From contig JAUWKK010000113.1 of NCBI GenBank assembly GCA_030614245.1, positions 1 through 8,007 of the forward strand: 8,007 nucleotides of DNA, read 5' to 3'. The translations under genes were made by a program, and so were the position numbers. Below are positions 1 to 5,337 of the stretch, piece after piece; within the stretch, counting starts at the first letter, position 1; the number at the start of each line of letters is the position of its first letter. The notes beneath the pieces are model-generated. The model was not told the DNA's origin. It did not search any database and was given only the letters and a program-made list of their open reading frames with translations. Source of the DNA: Planctomycetota bacterium (GTDB lineage Bacteria > Planctomycetota > PUPC01 > JABMSA01 > JAUWKK01).

Positions 1-9
1 ACAATAACC

Positions 10-58
10 ACCGGCCTCAGGTATAGCGGCTCTGCACATTTGGCGGCGGAGGGCCGGT
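10..58. repeat. Inverted repeat upstream of the DUF cassette
   Basis: The 7-base arm ACCGGCC at 10-16 is matched by GGCCGGT at 52-58, and two more bases can pair across a one-base bulge. The loop is long, about 35 bases. It could be the end of transcription of a gene to the left, or simple GC-rich chance. A frame open from base 1 ends with TAA at 61-63 (about 20 residues), which might be the tail of an upstream gene, but nothing recognisable is encoded. Apart from this I see nothing in 1-89. Confidence 0.25.
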
Positions 59-89
59 CTTAAATGGATTCTGCGGAGGGGGGGGCGGA

Positions 90-197
90 GTGAGTTTCCA
101 CAAACTCGACAGAGACGGCCGGCAGATGCTGGGCAAGCTGCTGAGCGGGGAGATTGAGTTGGACGAAGGCGAAGCAACCGTCAAGGAGGCGACGTAA
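90..197 (+). CDS. Small hypothetical protein (35 aa), first ORF of the cassette
   Basis: A short frame opens with GTG at 90-92 and ends with TAA at 195-197, whose last base is the first base of the next gene's ATG (TAATG). Its product is small, charged and hydrophilic (begins MSFHKLDRDGRQMLGKLLSG, followed by an acidic stretch), with a helix-like heptad pattern and no membrane segment. A purine-rich GGAGGGGGGGGCG tract just upstream could act as a ribosome site but lies very close to the GTG. I recognise no family. The junction with the DUF6978-like gene is the best reason to believe it is translated. It could be a small regulatory or antitoxin-like partner, or just a leader peptide; equally it may be non-coding. 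Confidence 0.4.
   Translation: MSFHKLDRDGRQMLGKLLSGEIELDEGEATVKEAT
183..189 (+). promoter_or_regulatory. Strong Shine-Dalgarno site for the DUF6978-like gene
   Basis: AAGGAGG at 183-189 is a perfect anti-16S match, seven bases before the ATG at 197. It lies inside the last codons of the 35-residue ORF, fitting coupled translation, and it fixes the start of the downstream gene. Confidence 0.75.
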
Positions 198-646
198 TGC
201 CGGATATCGATTTGACACAGGCAGAGGCGGACGAACTGGTCGCGATGGCCAAGGTCAAGGCCAACGATGACAGATGGGACTACCCGGGCACGGGCGGGGC
301 GATCACCGTTCCGTTGACATCACAGAACAAGCGGGAGCATTTCCTGCTGGACATTAGTCGCGGCCGCATCGATCTGCTCAAGGGCAAGTATCAGAACCGA
401 GGTCGCCACGTCGTAGTTCTGGTCCGCCTCGATTTCGGCGGGCCTCCGCACCGCAACCCTGACGGCAAAGAGGTCGCTTGCCCTCATCTGCACGTCTACC
501 GAGAGGGGTACGGAGACAAATGGGCCGTGCCGGTTCCCGCCGAGAACTTCCCGAACATCGAGAACCCGTGGCGCACGCTGGGCGACTTCATGCGTTACTG
601 CAACATCATCGATCCGCCAACAATCAATCGAGGGCTTTTCACATGA
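197..646 (+). CDS. DUF6978-like family protein (149 aa)
   Basis: This is an uncharacterised soluble protein that I match to the DUF6978 family from memory. The N-terminus is a short acidic helix (LTQAEADELVAMAK, residues 6-19). A beta-rich core follows, with FLLDISRGRIDLLKGKYQ (49-66), VVVLVRLDFGGPPHRNPDG (72-90) and the most family-like segment HLHVYREGYGDKWAVPVP (97-114). The conserved polar set, H85, N87, D89, H97 and H99, could form a metal or catalytic site; that is my inference. There is no signal peptide or membrane helix. The start at 197 has a perfect ribosome site, and its stop overlaps the next gene's ATG as ATGA (643-646). In my recollection relatives often sit next to DUF1828 proteins, as here, so the two products probably work together. 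Confidence 0.8.
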   Translation: MPDIDLTQAEADELVAMAKVKANDDRWDYPGTGGAITVPLTSQNKREHFLLDISRGRIDLLKGKYQNRGRHVVVLVRLDFGGPPHRNPDGKEVACPHLHVYREGYGDKWAVPVPAENFPNIENPWRTLGDFMRYCNIIDPPTINRGLFT

Positions 647-1410
647 TTAACGACGTGCAAGAGCTTCTGGATCGCTACTGGGCTTGGCTGAAGGACAAGA
701 CCCTGCTGCGCGATGTCGGGAGTGACTGGGTCGAGATCACGACGCCGCATCTTGACCGGCACAACGACTATCTGCAGATTTACGCCAAGCGCGAGGGCGA
801 TTCAATAATTCTCACGGATGACGGGTACATCATCGAGGACCTTACGCAGGGCGGATGCAAGCTGGACAGCCGGAAACGGCAATCGCTGCTTAAGATGACG
901 CTGGCAGGCTTCGGCGTCGAGCAGAACCATGGCCGATTAGAGGTTCGCTCGACGCCGGAGAGCTTCCCGCTCCGTAAGCACAGCCTCGTTCAGGCCATGC
1001 TGGCGGTCAACGACCTTTTTTACTTAGCCATGCCGATGGTCGCCAGCCTGTTCTACGAAGACGTGGTGAACTGGTTGGACGCCTGCGACATCCGCAACAC
1101 GCCGAACCTGAAGTTCACGGGTAAGAGCGGCTATGACCATTTGTTCGACTTTGTCATTCCTAAATCACGCCTACAGCCGGAGCGGATTATCCAAACCATC
1201 AACCGCCCGAGTAAAGAAACTGCGGAAGCGATGGCGTTCAAGTGGATCGATACGAAGGATGTAAGGCCGCCGGAATCGCGCGCTTATGCCATGTTGAACG
1301 ACGGGGAGCAGAAGGTGCCATCCGGCGTTATCGAAGCGCTGGAGAATTACGATATTCTGGCCGTATTATGGACCCAGCGTGAGAATGTGCGGGTGGAGTT
1401 GGCGGCATGA
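643..1410 (+). CDS. DUF1828/DUF1829 domain-containing protein (255 aa)
   Basis: This is a two-domain protein of unknown function, recognised by its typical motifs. The N-terminal DUF1828 part (about 28-115) carries EITTPHLDRHNDYLQIYAKR, ILTDDGYIIEDL and the Arg/Lys-rich SRKRQSLLKM. A middle stretch, KHSLVQAMLAVNDLFYLA (113-130), leads to a DUF1829 part (about 155-245) with FTGKSGYDHLFDFVIPKS (158-175), FKWIDTKDVR (199-208) and a closing ALENYDILAVLWTQREN. The frame is open further upstream (to an ATG at 478), but that stretch overlaps the previous gene. ATG 643 overlaps the preceding stop as ATGA and has GAGGG eight bases upstream, so I take it as the start. The conserved acidic, His and Lys residues might suggest a nuclease-like fold, but this is speculation. 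The family is common on phages and other accessory DNA, so a defence or toxin-antitoxin role is conceivable. Confidence 0.85.
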   Translation: MINDVQELLDRYWAWLKDKTLLRDVGSDWVEITTPHLDRHNDYLQIYAKREGDSIILTDDGYIIEDLTQGGCKLDSRKRQSLLKMTLAGFGVEQNHGRLEVRSTPESFPLRKHSLVQAMLAVNDLFYLAMPMVASLFYEDVVNWLDACDIRNTPNLKFTGKSGYDHLFDFVIPKSRLQPERIIQTINRPSKETAEAMAFKWIDTKDVRPPESRAYAMLNDGEQKVPSGVIEALENYDILAVLWTQRENVRVELAA

Positions 1411-1580
1411 CGGCATACATCAACGAAGCACTCATGCTTTACCGCCCTCCTCCGCAAGCACGGAGCGAAGGAGGAGTAGAGCCTGAGCAGAGACTTGCCA
1501 CAGCCGCACTCAGGGCTTACAGGCTGAAGGAATACCCTCCCCCCCCTCTCCCTATTCCACCGTCACCTTCGGTGGATTGA
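1407..1580 (+). CDS. Possible small ORF (57 aa) coupled to the DUF1828/1829 gene
   Basis: An ATG at 1407 overlaps the stop of the previous gene (ATGA), with GGAG eight bases upstream, and the frame runs to TGA at 1578-1580. The product begins MTAYINEALMLYRPPPQARS, has an Ala/Leu/Arg-rich middle and ends in a proline-rich tail (KEYPPPPLPIPPSPSVD). No family is recognised, and the proline tail comes from a C-rich tract, so it may be a fortuitous open frame. Its coupling geometry matches the two junctions before it, which is the main argument for it. The last codons lie within a stem-loop (1556-1576). Confidence 0.3.
   Translation: MTAYINEALMLYRPPPQARSEGGVEPEQRLATAALRAYRLKEYPPPPLPIPPSPSVD
1556..1576. 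terminator. Putative stem-loop at the end of the plus-strand cassette
   Basis: TCCACCG at 1556-1562 pairs perfectly with CGGTGGA at 1570-1576 around a seven-base loop. It lies between two convergent transcription units, where a shared terminator is expected. There is no T-tract on either side, so if it terminates transcription it would not be a canonical intrinsic terminator. Confidence 0.3.
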
Positions 1581-1589
1581 TGAGATCGG

Positions 1590-1603
1590 CGGCTCCTTAG
1601 CCG
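1590..1603. terminator. Putative stem-loop just after the minus-strand isomerase gene
   Basis: CGGCT (1590-1594) pairs with AGCCG (1599-1603) around a four-base loop. It begins six bases beyond the isomerase stop codon in its direction of transcription. The stem is short and no T-run follows, so terminator activity is only a suggestion from position. Confidence 0.3.
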
Positions 1604-1609
1604 AGCAAC

Positions 1610-2482
1610 TTACACGTCGCAGATCTCAATCGCCTGCGTGAGCGACTTGAGCTTGTTTTTCCTTCTGGGGATGAATTCCTGGGCGACGTAGCCCTTGAAA
1701 CCCTTGTCGGCGATCGCACGCATTATGGCCGGATAATACAACTCCTGCGTCTCGTCGATCTCATTCCGGCCGGGCACGCCGCCGGTGTGGTAGTGGGCGA
1801 TGTATCCGAAATTGTCGCGGATCGTGCGGATGATGTCGCCCTCGTCGATCTGCATGTGATAGATATCATACAGCAGCTTGAAGTTCTCGGAACCTACCTT
1901 CTTGCATAGCTCGACGCCCCAGGCCGTGCGATCGCACATGTAGTCCTTGTGGTTCACCTTCGAGTTCAGCAGCTCCATGCAGATGGTGACTTTCTTCCGC
2001 TCGGCGTAGCCGACTATCTGCTTGAGCGCGATGACGCAGTTATCGAGTCCGACGTCGTCGGCCATTCCGCCGCGATTGCCGGAGAAGCAGATGACGTTCG
2101 GGAATCCGGCCTCGGCGGTGGCGTCGATGCTCTTGCGGATGGCGTCGAGGCAGCCCTTGTGGTTCTCCTTGCGGGTCAGGCCCCTGCCGATACCGTGGCT
2201 GGGCGTCATCGCGCAGATCAGGCGGTGTTTCTTCAGGATCGGCCAGTCCCCGGGCCCGACGAGTTCGACGGACTTGATGCCTATCGATGCGGCGTGTTGC
2301 GCGAGCTTCTCGAGCGGCATCCCGTAGCACCACTTGCAGACGGAGTGGTTGATCCGGCCCTTGAGCTTCTTCGGCTCGGCTCCGCGAACGCCCGCCGCCG
2401 CGGCCACAAGACCGGCCGCCCCTGCGAGCATCGCACGGCGGCTCACGCCGGCAGCGCTTCGGCAATCATCTTGATTCTTCAT
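1610..2482 (-). CDS. Tat-exported hydroxypyruvate isomerase-like TIM-barrel protein
   Basis: A sugar isomerase/epimerase-type TIM barrel (AP endonuclease 2 superfamily) of 290 residues, closest in motifs to hydroxypyruvate isomerase. The N-terminus carries a twin-arginine signal: SRRAMLA (14-20), a hydrophobic Ala-rich run (17-32) and likely cleavage near 34-35 before EPKKLKG. Catalytic-type residues are present: E170 in ICMELLNSK, D206 and H209 in LLYDIYHMQ, H230 and H232 in IAHYHTGGVPGR with R239, and E269 in VAQEF. These fit the two-glutamate, metal-dependent chemistry of the family. I start it at ATG 2482 because AAAGGA lies seven bases upstream; the longer frame to 2587 would overlap the cytochrome b gene and spoil the Tat signal. 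It begins 22 bases after that gene's stop, so it is likely co-transcribed. True substrate is unknown; many exported relatives act on sugars rather than hydroxypyruvate. Confidence 0.85.
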   Translation of the reverse strand: MKNQDDCRSAAGVSRRAMLAGAAGLVAAAAGVRGAEPKKLKGRINHSVCKWCYGMPLEKLAQHAASIGIKSVELVGPGDWPILKKHRLICAMTPSHGIGRGLTRKENHKGCLDAIRKSIDATAEAGFPNVICFSGNRGGMADDVGLDNCVIALKQIVGYAERKKVTICMELLNSKVNHKDYMCDRTAWGVELCKKVGSENFKLLYDIYHMQIDEGDIIRTIRDNFGYIAHYHTGGVPGRNEIDETQELYYPAIMRAIADKGFKGYVAQEFIPRRKNKLKSLTQAIEICDV

Positions 2483-2504
2483 CTCGCGATCCTTTCGTAA
2501 AAGC

Positions 2505-3224
2505 TCATTCCGAAGTCTCAGCCTGTTTCTTCTCAGATTCGAGCTGCTCCCACCAGAGCGAGTGGTGTCTCTGTGCCCAGCCCGCACTGACGCGGCCCGC
2601 GAGCAGCGCCGCCCAACTCACCGGCTTGAAGAGCAGCGCCCAGTATACGCTCTTGAGCATCCTTATCAGCAGGATGAGCGTGCTGTAGCGGTGGATCTGA
2701 AACAGCACGTCCATCCCATACTGGCTGAATATAGGATACATATTCAGGATGCTCGACAGGATGACGACGACGCCCAGGGCGGTGCTGGACCAGAACGTCA
2801 GCTTTTCGGCGGTATCCAGGCGGCCCGCGGGCATGTCCTCAAGTTTCCCGCAGAAGCCGCCGCATTTGCGGATCCACTGCTTCAGCCATGCAACGTCATG
2901 CTTGCCCAGCCGGCACTCATCGGCCCTTACTACGGCCATCACCGACAGGCTGACTGCGAACAGCCCCGCCGCAGTGCAGTGCAGCATAAGCAGATAGCCG
3001 TCGAGCTTCCCGTGGTGAATGACGGCCGGCCCGAAGCCCGTGATCGCCAGCACTGCGAAGCTCAGCCCGACTGCAAGGCGCAGAATCTGCTCGAACGGGC
3101 TGAACCGGCGGATATCCGCAGCTTCGCCCGCCAGTTCCGGATGACGCGGGCCTACTGCGAAGTAGTGCAACGCCATCCCCACGATGCAGACGCCTATTGC
3201 TATCGTTGCTATGATCGGAAACAT
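2505..3224 (-). CDS. Membrane b-type cytochrome, HydC/FdnI-like subunit (CbcB-like)
   Basis: A 239-residue integral membrane cytochrome b, probably the quinol-oxidising partner of the heptaheme protein encoded just upstream. It has about five hydrophobic helices: 2-24, 45-63, 77-98, 142-166 and 174-196. The family signature PAGRLDTAEKLTFW (132-145) sits before helix four, and RFSPFEQ (40-46) precedes helix two. Candidate heme ligands are H82 (LLMLHCTAAG) and H178 (FQIHRYS). The position in helix two where relatives have His holds R49, and I see no second His after H178 in the last helix, so only one b heme may be bound. ATG 3224 is chosen because GGAGG stands ten bases upstream and a membrane helix follows directly. 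An alternative ATG at 3287 would add 21 residues and overlap the previous gene by 11 bases. Confidence 0.8.
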   Translation of the reverse strand: MFPIIATIAIGVCIVGMALHYFAVGPRHPELAGEAADIRRFSPFEQILRLAVGLSFAVLAITGFGPAVIHHGKLDGYLLMLHCTAAGLFAVSLSVMAVVRADECRLGKHDVAWLKQWIRKCGGFCGKLEDMPAGRLDTAEKLTFWSSTALGVVVILSSILNMYPIFSQYGMDVLFQIHRYSTLILLIRMLKSVYWALLFKPVSWAALLAGRVSAGWAQRHHSLWWEQLESEKKQAETSE

Positions 3225-3234
3225 TCCGCCGGCA

Positions 3235-3239
3235 CCTCC
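3235..3239 (-). promoter_or_regulatory. Shine-Dalgarno site that favours the 3224 start of the b-type cytochrome
   Basis: On the minus strand GGAGG occurs ten bases before the ATG at 3224. The competing ATG at 3287 has only a weaker AGGCGG about seven bases ahead with a second purine run touching it. The stronger site, together with the immediate membrane helix, supports the shorter protein. Confidence 0.5.
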
Positions 3240-3276
3240 AAAACGTGATGATGTTGAGATCCGTTCCGCGAGAAGC

Positions 3277-5196
3277 TCAACAGCCATCCTTCCGCCTGTA
3301 GCCCGTCAAGCCCGCCATGAAGTAGAAGCCGAGCACGCCGGCCATTATCGCGGCCGACGCCAGGCACGTGGGCTTGAATATCGGACGGAACATGAACGAC
3401 AGGGCGAAGAGCTTCTGGAAGAGCGTGTCCTGCCCCTCGAACTCGGCCATCGGCTTCGTAATCGGCTTCCCTTCGGGCGAAAGTGCATCGAGCTTCACTT
3501 CGGCGAAGAAGAAAGGCGAGTCTATTGAATGGCACTCGGTGCAGTCCTTTGCGCCGAGCGCCTGCGCTGCCGGGCGGACGTCGTGCGCTATCGGCCAGTC
3601 CATAGGCTCGCCCGCTTTGGCCGGCGATACCGACAGCCCAGGGCTTCGTGGGGCAGGCTTTCCAGCCTGCGGGTCCGCCAGTTCATATCTCAATCCGCCT
3701 CGGAGGTAGACGACCTTCTGCCCCTTGAGACTCTTGCCGATAGCCTCGATAGTCGCCTTGATCTCGGCTTGGGTGTTCACCTCGGGGCGGCCGTCCCCGT
3801 CGTCGTCGTTGATACTCTCGGCAATCTCCTTGATCGGCGCATCGATCTCCCTGGGCAGCAGCCCCCGGAGCGCCTTGTCTTCGCCGACAACCGCCCAGTA
3901 ATTCGGCAGCAGCCGCTGATAGACTCGTATCCGGCCGAACTCGTCCTGCTTGAAGATGGGCATCTGCCAGACGGGGCCTCTATACTGCTCGCGTTTTTTG
4001 TCCTTCATTTCGGGCCAGAGCGGGGTAGCGACAGTTTCGATAGACTTCACTTCAAGCCCGCCCTCCGGCTTCGGCCCGCTGTGGCAGGCAACGCAGGTGA
4101 TCTTTTCAAGGTGGTGCTCGGGCAGACCCCTGTGCAGTGCGACGGGTGCGCCGCCGCGGCCGGTCGTGTGGCAGCCTCGGCAGGTGAGCGTCTTCGACGG
4201 CGGCCCCTCGTAGCCGTGGGCTTCGTATCCCGGCGACGGCCTGTGCTCGAGGCCCGTGCGGTGGCAATCCACGCAAGTCATTCCCGAGGTCCAGTGGATA
4301 TCCGTAGTCTCGTCGATCCTCTTGAGCGGCTCACGGCGGACGGTTTCGTGACAGAACAGGCATCGCTTGCTGTCGGGCGTGCGGATGTCGATCGAGACGG
4401 TTCCGTCGGCGTTGAATATCTGCGGATTGTATTTCACCTGCGGCAGGGGCGGGCCCTCTTCTTCCTCCGCCCCTTCGTCATCGCCGCCGATGGAGATGTT
4501 CTTGACGGAATACCTCACCGTTCCCAGGCCTGTTGCGACGGTCGGCGCCCACATGAAGTTCTCGCTATCTTCGATCTGCATCGCGCGGAAGACCGGCTCG
4601 TAGCTCTCGCCGCCGTGGCACATCAGGCAGTCGACCTCCTGCACGCCGCTGAGGAACCACTTGGCGTTCTTGTAGTCCCCGTCGTCTTCGGGGATCTCCT
4701 CCTCGCTTCCGATACGCTCGGCATATTGTTTGCCGTCGCGGTCGAACTCCATCGGCCCGCCGCCCACGTGACGGCCGCCGAAATCTCTGGCGAACTCCCA
4801 GTAGCTCAGGCCGACGCCCGCGGGGTTCTTCTTCGGTGCGATGAATCCCATCGACGGATGCGCCTGCATTCCCGATACCTTGTGCGTTATGATCCAGTTC
4901 CTGCCGGGATAAGTGGCCGGCGCCGGCAGCGGTTCATCCGGCCACATCATTTCGTGCGATCCGCAGCCGATGATCTTGTAGTCGTGGCATTCGCCGCACG
5001 TCTTCTTCGTGCTGTACGGGCCGGGTTTCTTCGTCTTTGCCGTAATGGGCTTGCCTTCTACGTCCTTGATGTAGATACGATGTGCGAGTCTCGCGCCGAA
5101 AGCCGGCGGCGGTCGGAGCATCGCAATGCCCGCAATTGCCAGCATCATAGCCGGAACGACCAACCTGCGCCTCGCCACAACAGCGTTTGCAGCCAA
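3277..5196 (-). CDS. Heptaheme c-type cytochrome with C-terminal membrane anchor (CbcA-like)
   Basis: A 639-residue exported multiheme cytochrome c. The N-terminus is a signal peptide: ARRR (8-11), a hydrophobic core (about 12-27) and likely cleavage after AFG/A near 34-35. There are exactly seven CXXCH motifs, with cysteines starting at residues 67, 190, 279, 308, 339, 368 and 552. H81, following the first motif in a GCGSH context, may be an axial ligand. A C-terminal hydrophobic helix (about 609-630) followed by RRK should hold it on the outer face of the inner membrane. With the adjacent b-type subunit this matches the c + b layout of the Geobacter CbcBA respiratory module, which is my family comparison and not a proven orthology. 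Unusual parts are an acidic run (239-247), a Ca-loop-like DDDGDG (464-469) and a palindromic DNA element within codons near 510-522. TTG 5196 is taken as the start because GAGAGG lies seven bases upstream. Confidence 0.88.
   Translation of the reverse strand: MAANAVVARRRLVVPAMMLAIAGIAMLRPPPAFGARLAHRIYIKDVEGKPITAKTKKPGPYSTKKTCGECHDYKIIGCGSHEMMWPDEPLPAPATYPGRNWIITHKVSGMQAHPSMGFIAPKKNPAGVGLSYWEFARDFGGRHVGGGPMEFDRDGKQYAERIGSEEEIPEDDGDYKNAKWFLSGVQEVDCLMCHGGESYEPVFRAMQIEDSENFMWAPTVATGLGTVRYSVKNISIGGDDEGAEEEEGPPLPQVKYNPQIFNADGTVSIDIRTPDSKRCLFCHETVRREPLKRIDETTDIHWTSGMTCVDCHRTGLEHRPSPGYEAHGYEGPPSKTLTCRGCHTTGRGGAPVALHRGLPEHHLEKITCVACHSGPKPEGGLEVKSIETVATPLWPEMKDKKREQYRGPVWQMPIFKQDEFGRIRVYQRLLPNYWAVVGEDKALRGLLPREIDAPIKEIAESINDDDGDGRPEVNTQAEIKATIEAIGKSLKGQKVVYLRGGLRYELADPQAGKPAPRSPGLSVSPAKAGEPMDWPIAHDVRPAAQALGAKDCTECHSIDSPFFFAEVKLDALSPEGKPITKPMAEFEGQDTLFQKLFALSFMFRPIFKPTCLASAAIMAGVLGFYFMAGLTGYRRKDGC
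3635..3670. repeat. Double palindrome (REP-like) inside the cytochrome c gene
   Basis: Two adjacent perfect inverted repeats lie in the coding sequence. AGCCC-A-GGGCT spans 3635-3645, and GCAGGCT-TTCC-AGCCTGC spans 3653-3670 with seven-base arms and a four-base loop. They encode a Pro/Ala/Gly/Ser-rich stretch between residues Y504 and W534, which looks like a tolerated linker. The second palindrome resembles short dispersed elements that I recall in planctomycete-type genomes, but its copy number cannot be seen here. Confidence 0.55.
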
Positions 5197-5203
5197 TTGT
5201 CAA

Positions 5204-5209
5204 CCTCTC
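5204..5209 (-). promoter_or_regulatory. Shine-Dalgarno site supporting a TTG start for the cytochrome c gene
   Basis: GAGAGG on the minus strand precedes the TTG at 5196 by seven bases. The TTG places a basic n-region directly before the signal-peptide core. The next in-frame ATG, at residue 17, would remove that basic region and lacks a clear ribosome site, so TTG is the better start. Confidence 0.5.
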
Positions 5210-5261
5210 GAATACGGCCTCAAGTATGAAGGTCGGGGTCGGAGCGTCCGAGCCTTGACGT

Positions 5262-5290
5262 ATGCTACCGCCTGAATGGTGAGACTTCAA
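5262..5290 (-). promoter_or_regulatory. Possible sigma-70-type promoter for the cytochrome/isomerase genes
   Basis: Read on the minus strand, TTGAAG (5290-5285) and TAGCAT (5267-5262) are separated by 17 bases, each matching the -35 or -10 consensus at four of six positions. It lies in the 141-base gap after the dehydrogenase gene and about 65 bases before the TTG start of the cytochrome c gene. If real, it would allow the cytochrome-isomerase group to be transcribed apart from the dehydrogenase. The match is weak and read-through from upstream is equally possible. The rest of the gap (5197-5337) shows only a five-base-stem hairpin and no gene. Confidence 0.25.
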
Positions 5291-5337
5291 GCCTCGGCAT
5301 CATTATGGTGTGGAAGAATGTATCGTCCGGCGGCGGA

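Noticed and set aside
478..642. Upstream extension of the DUF1828/1829 frame to an ATG at 478
   Set aside because: It lies wholly inside the DUF6978-like gene, its residues are Arg/His-rich shadow sequence, and ATG 643 has a good ribosome site and the usual ATGA overlap.
2483..2587. N-terminal extension of the isomerase to 2587
   Set aside because: It would overlap the end of the cytochrome b gene and place 35 Arg-rich residues before the Tat signal, while ATG 2482 has a good ribosome site.
4950..4998. An eighth heme at the CGSH sequence after the first CXXCH
   Set aside because: CGSH lacks the CXXCH spacing; its His is more likely an axial ligand.
3529..5229. A 566-codon open frame on the plus strand opposite the cytochrome c gene
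   Set aside because: The opposite frame encodes seven heme motifs, a signal peptide and a membrane anchor; the plus-strand product is Arg/Ala/Asp-rich without motifs, a usual shadow in GC-rich DNA.
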